64,000 nucleotides of DNA from Argentina anserina (taxonomy: Eukaryota; Streptophyta; Magnoliopsida; Rosales; Rosaceae): contig NC_065878.1 in NCBI RefSeq assembly GCF_933775445.1, forward strand, positions 19,108,395-19,172,394. Reading direction: 5' to 3'. Shown piece by piece: positions 33,246 through 44,880 of this stretch. A model generated the notes under the pieces. That model was not told where the DNA came from. It worked only from the letters and a program-made list of their open reading frames with translations, and searched no databases. The translations under genes and the position numbers were made by a program. Positions within the stretch are counted from its first letter, which is position 1; each line of letters opens with the position of its first letter.

Positions 33246-35992
33246 ATGGGGAGTTTGGAGTTAGATCATAGCTCTGACGAGGATACAGATATGAGTGACT
33301 CGGAATTGGATGAGGAGGTAGAACAGTATCTTGAAGAGCTGAAGAATGGGAAGCACATGGTGAAAGGTGGGGAGGGGATATTTATGTGCCCCTTCTGCCA
33401 GAGGAAGAGGAAGCGGGATTTTAATTTAAAGGACCTGCTCCAACATGCTTCTGGGGTGGGAAAGAGTAATTCAGACAAGAGAAGCTCGGAGGAGAAGGCC
33501 AAGCACTTGGCTTTGACAAAATATTTGGAAAACCACCTAGTAGCTGAAGCTGGTCCATCCAAATCTGTGGCTGAGGATGAACCCCCAGTCGATTGTGACC
33601 AGGATGAAAAGTTTGTGTGGCCTTGGGTGGGGGTTGTGGCCAATATCCCGACCAGACGAGCAAATGATGGGAGATTCGTAGGAGAAAGTGGATCCAAGCT
33701 GAGAGATGAGTATATAAGGAGAGGGTTCAATCCCACCAGAGTTCATCCTCTATGGAATTTTAGGGGTCACTCAGGAAGTGCTATTGTGGAATTTAAGAAA
33801 GATTGGCATGGTTACTACAATGCTATGGCTTTTGAGGGGGCTTATGAGGCAGAACGTCACGGAAAAAAGGACTGGTTTGCTACTGGTGACCAAAAATCTG
33901 GTCTCTATGCTTGGGTTGCCCGTAGTGACGACTACAAAGCCAACAATATAGTTGGAGAGCACCTCCGTAAGATTGGAGATCTTAAATCTATACCTGAAAT
34001 TATGGAGGAAGAAGCCAGGAAGCAGAGTAGTCTAGTATCTAATCTGACAAGTATTATAGAGGACAAGAACAAGGATTTGGAAGAGATGGAGCTGAAATGC
34101 AATGAAACTACAAGTGCAATTAAGAGTGTAATCAATGAGAAAGATAAGCTTGTACAGGCTTACAATGAAGGTATGTTGATGAAAGCAACAATGAATTCCT
34201 CCTTTGGCCAGTTTCTCGATGTTTTAACTGGAACTGCATCTTCAATACCTTTTACTTTTTTAATAAGCTTCATGCATAGTCCATTTCTGCAGCTGTATGT
34301 CTTAGTCTGGTGAAGACATTTATTTTTACCATTGGGGTTTGGTATATTTCATTATCATTTATACTATTACGATGCTGAAGAGACATTCATTCATGACTTA
34401 ATTGTTCATTGTAACAGATATTAAAAAAATCCAAGTAAGTGCACAGGAGCACTTTAAGAGGATTTTTAATGACCACCAGAAACTCAAATTGCAGTTGGAA
34501 TCCCAAAAGAAAGAGCTTGAATCGCATATAGAACAAATGGAGCAGCGTGCTGCAGATAACGAAAGTGAAAGTAGAAAGCTTGCTGAGGAGATTGAAAAGG
34601 TGTGCTACTTTGTGCTTGATTGTTGCACAGTTGTCTCTATTAAATTATTAATATCCTCTGACAATATATGAACTCTGATTGGGTGAAGACCATCTTGTCA
34701 AAAAGTTACAGTACACAAGCATGCTGTTTGAGTCTTTGGGCCTAAAACAAAATGAAGTCATGTCATATGTATCTTTACTTACAAAAACTCACTGAAATAA
34801 AAATAAATAAATAAAAAGATTCTTCTCACTTTCATCCTGATTGCAAACTTGTCATGAAACATACTTGTAAATATGATAAAACTTATAGCTGTAGACTACT
34901 GTTCGCAACACGCAGATTACCTTTTTGTTCCTCGGCATTTGTTGTTCTTCATAAACAACTGCACGGACTTATTTATTTATGAGTTATGACATCTGATATG
35001 TGACCAAGTAGTTTCTTCATCCTGATTATTCACATAAATGGAAATAATGTGTCAGATTTATTGGTATCCATTCTGTATTTTGTACTTGCTGCATGAGGCA
35101 AAAGCATCTCTATCCTACACACATATATGTGTTTATAAAGATTTCTTAACACTCATTTTGTTCTTACAGAATTCCGTGAAAAATTGTTCTCTTCAATTGG
35201 CTGCTGCAGAGCAAGTGAAAGCTAATGATAATTTATTGAAACTGGCTGAAGATCAGAAGGTTCGTTGGTTCATTTTAAGTACTTTATAAATGAACTGGAC
35301 ATTATTTTATAGATAGATATCAGATAGGATCTTTGATGCATGTTGTCACCAATTTTATTCAGAGGGAGAAGGAGGAGCTCCATAAGAAAATAATTAAACT
35401 GGAGAAGGACCTGGATACAAAGCAAGCACTTGAATTACAAATTGAGCAACTAAGAGGGAATGTAAATGTTGTAAGGAGCATGGGAGATGATGGTGATGCT
35501 GAAGTGTTGAAAAAGGTAGACACAATGTTGAAAGATATGAGCGAAAAGGAAGGTGAACTTGAAGATTTAGAAGCTTTAAATCAAACTCTAATTGTAAAGG
35601 AGCGTAAGAGCAATGATGAGCTGCAGGATGCTCGAAAGGAACTGATAAATGTAAGTAATTTCTCCCAATATTTACTTTATTTCTTGCCTCATTTTAGCTT
35701 ATTATTGAAGGCATTTCAGATGGTCCTGCAAGAGTTTGGAAGTAAGCCTTGTGATTTTTGTCTTTTTTGGGGCTGTGATTCTTAGATTATGTTCCATTCT
35801 TTTTTGCCATACGATTACTATAAGAATTGCTACAATAGAGAACTTTTCTTCTTTTTTCTTGTTATTAATCTTGCAAGTTTGCCTGATCATGATGTAGAAC
35901 TGTATATGAAGATTTACAATCTTTAGCAATGTAATAATAATTGGGTGGATGAGCATGGGAGTTTTCAAGTCGATTTTCTTACTTAGAAATTT

Positions 35993-36023
<31 letters not shown>

Positions 36024-37101
36024 TTCCTTTTTAAGGTGATTAAGCGACTCAAAAGTTAACGTACCAGTGTTTCTTAAATCACCCTTTTTAATTAAGACCT
36101 TACTGGTTAATTGCAAGTTAGACATGATCTGTTTGTTTCGGTTTAATATTTTTGTTGAAGCTGGTTCTTCATTTTGTGCTCTAGAATAGTGAAATGTGCC
36201 TTTGTGCTTCATATTATATTGTTTCAAACTTCTGTACTTAACTACAAGCTCCAAAATAGTAATATATGTATGCTGCAGGGTCTGAAAGAATTAGACACGT
36301 CCAATGGTGCTCAAATTGGTATTAAAAGATTGGGAGAGCTCAACAAGAAACCATTCCTAGAAGCAATGAGGAGAAAGTACAAGTATAATGTGGAGGAAGC
36401 TGAAGACAAGGCCGAAGAGCTTCGTATTTTGTGGCAAGAATATCTCAGAGAGCCAGAATGGCATCCCTTTAAAGTTATTTCAGCGAAAGGAGGACACAAG
36501 GTGTACTTTCTTTCTGTTAATCTCAATGTGTCATTAATGTTCTTATATCTGTCTCCCCCTAAAAAGAAAAAATATCAAATATGTCGAAGAAAGCTCTAAT
36601 AATTTTCTGCTGCATGATTATATAATTTTTCGTTTGAATTAGTTTGAATAGCCTTGATAATTATGAACTTATGAGTTACATGCGATTACTTTGGTCCAGA
36701 AATGTGCTTCAACAGCAAAGACACGAAAAAAAAATAGCTTTAAATCTTTAACCATACTAATTTTCTCTGTGCTTTATGCTTTACATTGTACGACTCTCGG
36801 CCCTTAATTTCTGACTTCCTTTTTAATTCATGTGGTGTGCATATTATTGATGTCACTGGCTCAGGAAATTATAAATGGAGATGATGTGAGATTGAAACGC
36901 TTGAAGGATGAATTGGGTAATGATGCCTATAATGCTGTAACTTCAGCTTTAATGGAGATAAACCAATACAATCCCAGTGGGAGGTATATAACTGAAGAAT
37001 TGTGGCACCATGGTTACGGACGACAGGCTACACTGAAAGAGGGAGCTGCATATATTCTGAAGGAATGGAAACAGAAGAAACAGCGATTGGATATGGACTA
37101 A
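33246..37101 (+). CDS. FDM/IDN2-family factor of RNA-directed DNA methylation (zf-XS, XS, coiled coil, XH)
   Basis: Exons are 33246-34170, 34418-34599, 35170-35259, 35363-35650, 36279-36500 and 36865-37101. All phases fit and give 647 residues, the usual size for the family. Domains: zf-XS near residues 40-75 (FMCPFCQRKRKRDFNLKDLL, with the downstream His); XS at about 120-235 (FVWPWVGVVANIPT; FKKDWHGYYNAMAFE); a long coiled coil at about 250-510; and a C-terminal XH domain at about 515-645 (YNPSGRYITEELWHHGYGRQ). Proteins of this family (IDN2, FDM1-5) bind double-stranded RNA through XS and act downstream of Pol V transcripts in RNA-directed DNA methylation in the nucleus. The start follows an acidic N-terminus typical of the family. 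The gene looks intact. Confidence 0.95.
35998..36023. repeat. (GA)n microsatellite in an FDM intron
   Basis: An uninterrupted AG dinucleotide run of about 13 units between exons 5 and 6. Confidence 0.9.
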
Positions 37102-38150
37102 AGGTTAGTGTTTAAATCGTAGCATATTTACCTTTACATAGGACATGCCTTAGATTTAAGTAATCATTTCCATTTCAGCTGGCTGAATGCTGAATATGGT
37201 AAGCAAGATGGCTTCTCCAGACGCAGATGACTGAATAAACTCTTCCAGCCCTATGTTCAGTCCTAAGGTCTCACTGGTAGTTCTCACCAGCAGCAGCAAA
37301 GCTGTATTTCATTTCAATAAGATGTAATCATTTGTTGAGTCGATGAACTTATCTCTACTTTCAAGTATTAATAAAACCGTATATGGGAACTATTATACTG
37401 ACCCAATATGGACGGTACAGTTGTTCCCAACCTCTTATTTGAACTCTTAGTCTCCAAGAAAACCATTAGCTTTCACATGTTTGTTTATACCTCGGTCATC
37501 ATTTCGGTTGTATCAGTATCAGTAGGTGTGCTAATAAATCATCACTTTGCAAACTCTTTGAGTTCCTCTATCTGAGAATCTGGAATGTCCAAGGTTTTTC
37601 TAGTCAGCTCTGTTATCATCAATTATTCTGTTTAGACTTCTAAAATTACAAAAAGATATTTTTGATATTAAAATCCATGTTTGGCAAGAAGTCTCGAGTA
37701 CCTACATACCCTAGTATACCAATTGTTTAGACCATCTATTTTCCAGTCACCCGTTGTTACAACTTGGAAGTATCAATATGAAATGAGAGGATATTCTTTC
37801 TCTTGTGAACAAAAGTTTGGAGAGGAGGAAGGCTATCCTAAACCTCCTCCCAACGCAAACCTACAATCTCGATCTTGAAGGACTGATGTGAGACGCATAC
37901 CCGTCTCCATTTCCAACAGAAAATTTGCAATTTGCTTATAGCCATGGGGATCGAATTCGGTAGGCTAAACTAGAAGAACGCTCACTATTTCCAACAGAAA
38001 ATTTACTTATTGCACATTTGCACATAGCCATGGGAATCAAATATCGAGTCGAGTTGATCTTGGGCATTCTTGGGGTGTTGTCAAACTTGCTTCATTTATT
38101 TGTTTAATTTCCGAATTCAGTAAAACGACGCCGTTCCATGTTTCAGAGTA
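37102..38150. other. FDM 3' flank and intergenic
   Basis: Probably the FDM 3' UTR up to about 37380 (ATTAATAAAACC at about 37369 may be a polyadenylation signal). Beyond that no gene is seen. A short duplicated phrase, TTTCCAACAGAAAATTT, occurs at about 37910 and 37988. Confidence 0.4.
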
Positions 38151-38800
38151 ACCCTAGGCTATATATAATAGCCTCTTTGCTTCATACTCTCATGTCTCTC
38201 TTCTAGTTTTCTTCCTCCGTCTGTATAATTTAGGGCTGTGATTATAAAGAGAGAGGCTTGAGTGGGTCTTCTCCAAAATCTTGGAAAAACCCTAATTCGA
38301 TCGGAAGCAAAAAGAGACGGCAAAGAAGCCCCAGAACTCTCGCCGCCCCTTTCTGTCAAGAAAGGCTGGCTCTTTGGCGCCTGGGAGAGAATCTTTGCCC
38401 TTCTTTTTCTTTCAATTCCAATTAGGGTTCTTTGTACCCACAATGAGAGGTCTTTAATTTCTATACACTTGATATGAGCCCTTTTTTTTGTTAGATTTTG
38501 AATTTGGTTTTGTTTTTTTTTTTTTATGCACTTGTTGGGTTTGTAGAGGACGCGATTCTTCGATTTGCTTACTCGTTTGGACTAATAGTGCTTACATTGA
38601 AAGCCTGATTCACGCCGTTGATTCGGTTTGGATTGGGCAGCGGCCAGACAACCGTAGAGATGGGCATCCACAGATGGCGGGTTCTTTTGTCCCGTTTTGT
38701 CTACTGGTTCCATCTCACATTTCTATTTGAGAAATCTTGTTCTTCATTATGTTTTTCATTCTTTTTTGTTTAAATTTCATAGGGTTCATGCATAATTTTC
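38151..38800 (+). other. Possible transcription unit without a recognisable ORF
   Basis: The sequence has plant promoter features: a telo-box-like AACCCTAG at 38151, TATATATAATA at 38160, then a leader with AAACCCTAATTC and a GC-rich stretch (38310-38400). No long or familiar ORF follows, only short frames at 38262 and 38488. It could be a non-coding RNA or the 5' remnant of a lost gene. Confidence 0.3.
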
Positions 38801-38869
38801 CGTTGTAAAGTGGATTAGTTTGTTCATATGGGAGCAGAGCACAATGAACTATGACTAAATGAGTTTCTA

Positions 38870-39245
38870 CTTTCAAGATTCGAATGTGAGAATGTTGGCT
38901 ACAAAGTTCAAACCCTGAATGGAGAGTGTTACTTAAACCCTGAAGCCTAAAAATCTATGTTTCGAAACTGAAAAATGAGTATACTTGACCTATGAATGGA
39001 GCTTAAGAAGTTAAACTTGATCTATGAATGAGCTTCAGCTTGATGTTGCCCATAAACCCTGAAATGATAGTATTGGCCTTAAACCCTGCAGCAGTGTATC
39101 CGAGTTGTAGACTGAAAAATGAGCTTCAACATGATAATGTTGACTTTAAACCCTGAAATGGGAGTAATGGCCTTACTCCCTGAAACGGTATATCTGAGTT
39201 TTAGACTGAAAAATGAGTAAACTTGATCTACGAATGGAGATTGAG
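38870..39245. repeat. Imperfect tandem repeats of about 97 bp
   Basis: Units at about 39023-39113 and 39120-39215 share AATGAGCTTCA, TAAACCCTGAAATG and GACTGAAAAATGAG. Partial units extend left to about 38870 and right to about 39245 (CTTGATCTACGAATGGAG). The units are diverged. Confidence 0.7.
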
Positions 39246-39355
39246 AGTGAAAATATATACTACAATATAGCAGAACTCGGTTTTCCATTCACATATATAA
39301 TCTTAATCTGTTGAGGCTAGTTACCTCAAAATACTATACTTTTTTTTCTTCGTAA

Positions 39356-40644
39356 TCAGAAGTTTTTTCCGGTGAAGGATTGCCCGAACTGCCAATTGGA
39401 AGGGACAACGTTCCAAGAGGTAGAGGTGCGACCGTCACTGGTTTTGACACTGAAGGAGAGTGACTGTCCGACCAAAACGGTGTCTGACTGCCAATTCTGC
39501 CCCCAGTTACGGCTCATGGGCATCCATCCAGTTTTGGACCCTTTGACGCTCACCTTCACAATGTCCCCTGCACCGGCCACGTTGGTGATCAGAACCAAGT
39601 TGAAATGGGGGTTTCCGTTGATCTTGAACCTGATCCCTCCTCTTTTCCGGCATGGCACACTACCATAAACAAGGAAGACAGTCACGTCATTTTCCAATAC
39701 AATTATACAAACAAGAAAAAACTTCCAAAATGATATTAGTACTACATTGCAGTAAAGAGTTATTATAGCGCCGATTGTACCACTTTGACAGGAGAGAGAG
39801 TTACTTTAGGGAGGTAACATTTTGATCGAGATAGCAATCATAGCATGTGTTTACGTGCATATAAATTTTCCAAATTTCACTTCAGCAACACTTTTGTTTT
39901 GGGAATGTAACTGTTAATTTTTGTGAATTAACTGAAAATAAGAACAGAAAACAGAGTGAGGCAGTAGCTAACCGGCGATATGCAACAGGGACAATGCCGG
40001 CGCGGTACTCGGCGATTTTGAGGAAGATGGGCTGAGAGAGATCGAAGTGAGTGCGAGGAGGGTTGCACCAGCCGCCATTGTCGCTGGCCTGAGCCCAATT
40101 TGGGGGGCAGAAATTGGTGGCAGTGACAAAGATTGAGGGACGACCAGGGTGACACCATTTGGTGTTTACGCACTTGATTTCAAAACAGGCTCCACAGCTC
40201 AAACCGCTGTTGAAGAGAGCAGTGCTCAGCGCCGCCGTGTTGATGCCGTAGCCGTCGCTGTAGAGATTCCCGTACCCGCATGCCCCTCCTGTCAAAACAG
40301 AGCCAATATACAAATCTGTGAAAGTATAAAGATTGTTCTTCTCCTAATACTCACAAGTTGAAACTTGGGGTTTAAGAAATCGGCAAATAGAGATGTACGT
40401 GGGATTTGTAGCTGGTGGGAAAATGAGAACTGGGTAGCCCACAGTCCACACCACATAGACAAACCTAATCTTCGTATCAATGCCAAGACTTACCCATAGT
40501 TCCTGTGGCGTCATCGCCACCATAAAAAGTAGCATGGGCTTTCTTCCATGGTCCCTCAGAGTAAGTACTGGGAAAAGTTGCGTCGACGAAAGCTGTGGAG
40601 AATGCAATGAGGGAAACAATGCAGAGCAAAGACATGGAAGCCAT
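39356..40644 (-). CDS. Alpha-expansin
   Basis: Three exons, 40494-40644, 39973-40288 and 39356-39659, join in phase to 771 nt (256 residues), standard for EXPA. A signal peptide ([20 protein letters not shown]) is followed by the GH45-like domain 1: the AHATFYGG motif, [17 protein letters not shown] after splicing, and the HFD motif in [11 protein letters not shown]. Domain 2 (CBM63-like) follows, with NWGQNWQS and the C-terminus [12 protein letters not shown]. The spaced cysteines of domain 1 are present. Alpha-expansins are secreted and loosen cell walls non-enzymatically at acid pH. I chose the Met at 40644 because it begins the signal peptide; an in-frame upstream Met would add an unusual 37-residue extension. 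The paralogue was not determined. Confidence 0.96.
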
Positions 40645-41893
40645 GGAAGAGACTAAAAGGAACAGAGGATTTGAGTGTGAGAAGAAGGCAAAGGGTGGAT
40701 TGGTATTTAAGGAGGAAAGCTGAGGGGGTAGAGAAACGGAAGAAGTAATTTTCAATAATCAGCCATAATTAATGGCCTCTTTTTTGGCGGTAATGTCATT
40801 CTGGATAGCTTCTCATGAGTTTCTTCTATCCTTGAGTTGATGTGATCATGTGAAACAAAATTGTTTTGCTTCATCTGGAGAAATGGATTGGATTTCGTTA
40901 TTTTTTTTTTGACTTTCTAGAGTCATTGGTGGACTAAAATGGAAGGAGGACTTGCTTCAGAGTACAAAATGTTTATTCATTGTCGGGGACTTTTGTTGGT
41001 TTGTTTTTTTTTTACCTGAAATGAGCTAACGAAAGTGCACACCGGTGGACATTTTGATACAGAAAATTAAGGTTGGTGGAGATAATCAAGGCAATGATGA
41101 ATATATATATATATATATTATACGCTGAAATATAATTAGAGCACGAAATTGGAGCAATTACGATGAATTATTGAACATATAATGAAGTAATCTAATATTA
41201 TGTACATACGTTGATAGATGAAAATGAGGCAATCAAAACCTCTGATTGAGATTTGATAAAGAAAACTGATCAGTAAGGGGATATATAACGAAGATTGAAA
41301 CTCCAATACCACTTGACCCGTTTCAAACAAAAAATTCAAAAAATCACCTAAATGCCAAAGAAATGTGACACTTCAGCGGTAGACGATTGGGGTTAATCCT
41401 GAATGAATTGGACCTCCGCATTCTTTGGTCCTCGTATTACGCCGTCGCCGTGCATGTAAGAGTCGTACGGCCGGACGGATATGAATGGATATTGGGTAGG
41501 GTGGCCACCTACGTCACTCTCTGGCTTAGTCTTTTTGTTTGGTCAATGTTGTCGCTAACTGTGTCACCCAAATATGAGAAGATCCCTTTCCATTTCTTAG
41601 CTGATATATTTGATCATTGATTGTTCATTCCACTTCCCATTTACAGATATGAAACGTCTCTATATGAATTCGAATCTAAACTCCAAAGTACGTTGAAGTT
41701 AGAAACAGCATACCAAAGATGCAAAATAGATAAGTGTATGGACTCGGATCTTCTCTTCATATTGCTTCATGAGTGCATAAGTGTATGACATTGCATTTTA
41801 CACATATATCAGTTTGATTTTGCAGTACTTTGTAGATGTGAAGAGAAAGTAATTTACAAATCGGTTACAAGACATATTTTTGTCATATTACCT
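40645..41893. other. Expansin 5' flank and intergenic
   Basis: AT-rich with a short (AT)n run at 41101-41119. It probably includes the expansin promoter. No gene seen. Confidence 0.5.
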
Positions 41894-42109
41894 CACTACT
41901 AAAAATCATAGCAAAGGAGACGAATATTTCGTGAGAGATGCTCTTTTTTCGTGGGCAGCAGCCATGTACGGTGGTCGTCTCACATATGCGTGGTTTAACA
42001 ATAAAATATCTATTTAATTATCCCACGTATATATAAAGTTGGTGAGATCCCGTTCTTTTTGTAAAATTTAGGATTTAAATAAGCAATTAACCCATGTACT
42101 TACCTAAAC

Positions 42110-42245
42110 GTGGGATCCCAGACTTAAATACAGCCGACTTGGCCTCCTTCGCCTCCAGCTGATTCCCGAAGCTCACCCACGCGCCGTACAAGAGCTGGCT
42201 CACCTTCAGCCCCGACCGACGCAGGCTGTTGTACTGCATGCTTAA
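42110..42245 (-). pseudogene. KAB1-like first exon, captured (minus orientation)
   Basis: The minus strand encodes MQYNSLRRSGLKVSQLLYGA and then WVSFGNQLEAKEAKS, the N-terminus of plant voltage-gated potassium channel beta subunits (KAB1, an aldo-keto-reductase fold). After KEAKS the reading continues into non-homologous, intron-like sequence and stops at 42087. Together with the plus-strand fragment it represents consecutive parts of one protein in opposite orientation. Confidence 0.85.
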
Positions 42246-42475
42246 TGACATCATCGAACCAGAGAGACAGACCGAAGTCACTGAACTGAAGTAAACAGAA
42301 CTGGTTGGGTGGATTTTTAAGGTTTCTAAGGAAGAAGAGAGACGTGTAGATCTAATGTTTTACTGAGCAGAGATGAGAGATGAGGAAGAAATGGTATAGT
42401 GTTATAAACCGAGATGTCATGTATTTAGGTGTTTTATCGATTTTTATTTCGTTGGTATTGAAATATGATTACCTG

Positions 42476-42640
42476 TATGAAGTCGTTGCTGCAGTGTTGC
42501 CGCAACCACGTCGTCAACGTCTTCGACAACCCCGAGATCTACGCGAGCTGCCGCGCCCGGGAGATTATGGGCCAGGCGATCCGAGAGCTGGGATGGAAGC
42601 GCTCTCCGACATCGTCGTTTCGACCAAGATCTACTAGTCC
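42476..42640 (+). pseudogene. KAB1-like second exon, captured (plus orientation, frameshifted)
   Basis: The plus strand encodes KSLLQCCRNHVVNVFDNPEI and then REIMGQAIRELGWKRS, which in KAB1 follows directly after the KEAKS of the first fragment. After KRS an extra 2 nt shifts the frame; the continuation SDIVVSTKIY is found in a second frame, then a stop. The aldo-keto reductase catalytic Tyr region (FDNxEIYA) is present but the rest of the enzyme is missing. Not functional. Confidence 0.85.
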
Positions 42641-42659
42641 AAACTCTGTCTTTAACGTT

Positions 42660-44600
42660 CTCTCACCCATGTCATCCTCATAATTTATCCATCTTCATTT
42701 TGTCTCAGATCTGAATTGCAAATTTGAATATAGGTAACATACTTCATCTCTTGTTTAATTGATCAACCAATCCCATCTTCCGAACTTTAGATTTGATGCT
42801 TTTATCTCTTGTTTAGATCCATGCCTCAATCATCTCATTGCTCACTTGATTTTTCAATTACTGTACTTTACCTTTGCCTTTTCTGGTTATTTTGTTAATT
42901 GCTTTGGTACCGATTTCAGATCTTTATCTATGATGGATTAATCGGAGTCTTGGTTATGTGATATTAACAGTTTGGTTTTGATTTTTTATTTTTATTTTTC
43001 TGTTTGTATTAGTTTTGTTCAAATTGGGGTTTATATTCCGATGGGATTCTGTTTATGCTGGAGTTGAAGATGTCATGATCGGTTGCAATGGTTGGGACTC
43101 GGGAGTGATAGAACCAAAAGCTGATAGCAAAACCAAGTTCCTTTTCACAACTGTGTATGCCTGTATAAATTTGTACTTAAAATGGGATATTGTCAAAGCC
43201 TGAAACTTTGGCATGTTTGAAACTCATTTCTTTTCTTACATTGGTTCATTTTCTCCATTTATTTAAAGTATGTATTGAGGAAAAAAAACATGCACCCCTA
43301 AATCATATCCAAATACATTCAGTAGGTCAGCATATGTGACTAGAAGTAAGTGCCCCAAACCAGATTCTTGGAAGATCATGAGACAAGTATGAAAATGACT
43401 ATTTCATTGTATTTGTTGTATCAATTTGGATTGTACACTATACATTTTAAGTCTTGATATTAATTGGATACTTCAACAATTGTGTTCTCATTTCTGCTAA
43501 ATTTATTCAGTTGTCCTATGAATCTGATTACTCATCTTTAATGGCATATACATTACGGTTTATCTAGGTTGATGTATCTGTCAACATACTAGGAGATCGG
43601 TTTTTACCAGTCCTGTTCGCAATGCTGAATCTACCTATTCATATCTTCTTGCTGGAGACAATGGAATTGTGGGTAAGTATATTTATCCTTTAATAGTTTG
43701 ATTGGCAAAGCCCTGGATCTTAGATACATAACTTTGACTTTGAGTCTGTTTATATAGTTCTCCTCTGTTTGATGTTGGTTTAATTAGATACATAACTATG
43801 TAGTTAAGCTGCTTCTATGTACTTGGTCTGTATAAATGTGTAAATTCATATATTAATGGATGCTTGGGCTGTTTCTGTTTGCTTCTTATGTTCTTCTATC
43901 TTTTCTGTCACCAAATATAGGTTCCTACAAGAAAGTGGTGCAGTAAAGAGATGGACCAAGGGATTTGTATGTTTGTACTCCATTGATTCATTTATTAGTT
44001 GAAGGGTGAACTCTGAAAAACGTAGTAAGAGAAAAGATTATAATCATAATAGAGTGGAAAGTAAGCATTATTATATCTGTCATAATCAGTTCTTCTGAAT
44101 GAGTTTCTTTTTAATGTAATATGATTACTTTTAGGCATACATCTATTTCTTTTGTGGATTGTATGGAACTTTGTAACTTTCGGTCTCAGTTTCGTAGGGC
44201 TGCTCTTCATTTTATTTTATTTTTCCTTTTTAATGCATGATGAGTTCGGTAGTTCTTGGTTCATATTGTTCAAACTAAGGAGTTTAATTCAATATTGTTT
44301 GGAATTGTACAGGTAGCAGGGAGAAGAAGCAAGGATTCATGGGTCTTAAGTTGTGTTCTTTTGATAATTCTGATTGTCTTAAAGTCAAATTCAACCTTTG
44401 GCACTGAGGTTTATAGCTAAAGAGGGTAGAAGCAACCAATTTTTCATTTTTGACAAATTACATACGGTGGCTGCACTTTTACAGAAAAAAAATTGATGCA
44501 TATATATAGGTTTAACAGTTTTTGTATTGTATTTCAGATGGAAAATAAGCAGTGTTTCTTTTATGGGAATAAGCAATGGTTATTCTCATATCCATTAATG
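42660..44600. other. Interior of the second CACTA element, no gene recognised
   Basis: T-rich and intron-like, possibly further captured intron sequence. Only short random frames. Confidence 0.4.
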
Positions 44601-44880
44601 TTTTTTTTTTAATTTATTGTATTGATGTCACGGACCAAAAGCAATCGTGGGTAACAAGTGGGGAGTAAAATATATATTATGTAGCACGGTTGTCGAGATT
44701 GTCTGATATGATTCTTTGCCAAGTGGGACCCAATGATAGGATGACACGAAAGTGCTGTGGCAATTTTTTTAAATGTCGCTGCATCGTGGGTAACAGCTAT
44801 CCCCACAGAAAAACGTGGCTAAAGGGACTAAAGGCCACGAATCAGAATTGTGGGGATTGAAAAAAATTTTTGTAGTGCCT

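Larger units (their letters stand above)
41894..44877. mobile_element. CACTA transposon carrying KAB1 exon fragments (Pack-CACTA)
   Basis: The left end is CACTACTAAAAATC and the reverse complement of the right end is CACTACAAAAATTT. The 3-bp target duplication CCT is on both sides (891-893 and 878-880 of the respective kilobases: 41891-41893 and 44878-44880). CACTA termini with a 3-bp duplication define the superfamily. The subterminal regions share GTGGG / CCCAC words (for example TATCCCACGTATA near the left, TATCCCCACAGAAAAACGTG near the right). No transposase was found, so the 2,984-bp copy is non-autonomous. It contains two exon fragments of a potassium-channel beta-subunit gene. Confidence 0.9.

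Noticed and set aside
33266..33736. 156-codon minus-strand ORF
   Set aside because: Antisense of the FDM zf-XS/XS exon; no motif of its own.
38870..39245. Box C/D snoRNA cluster, because of recurring CTGA and TGATG-like words
   Set aside because: C and D boxes are not correctly spaced or paired with terminal stems, so it is better described as a diverged tandem repeat.
39372..39668. 98-codon plus-strand ORF
   Set aside because: Antisense shadow of expansin exon 3, whose minus frame matches the family over its full length.
40644..40755. N-terminal extension of the expansin from an upstream in-frame Met
   Set aside because: The Met at 40644 starts a normal signal peptide; an extension would bury it.
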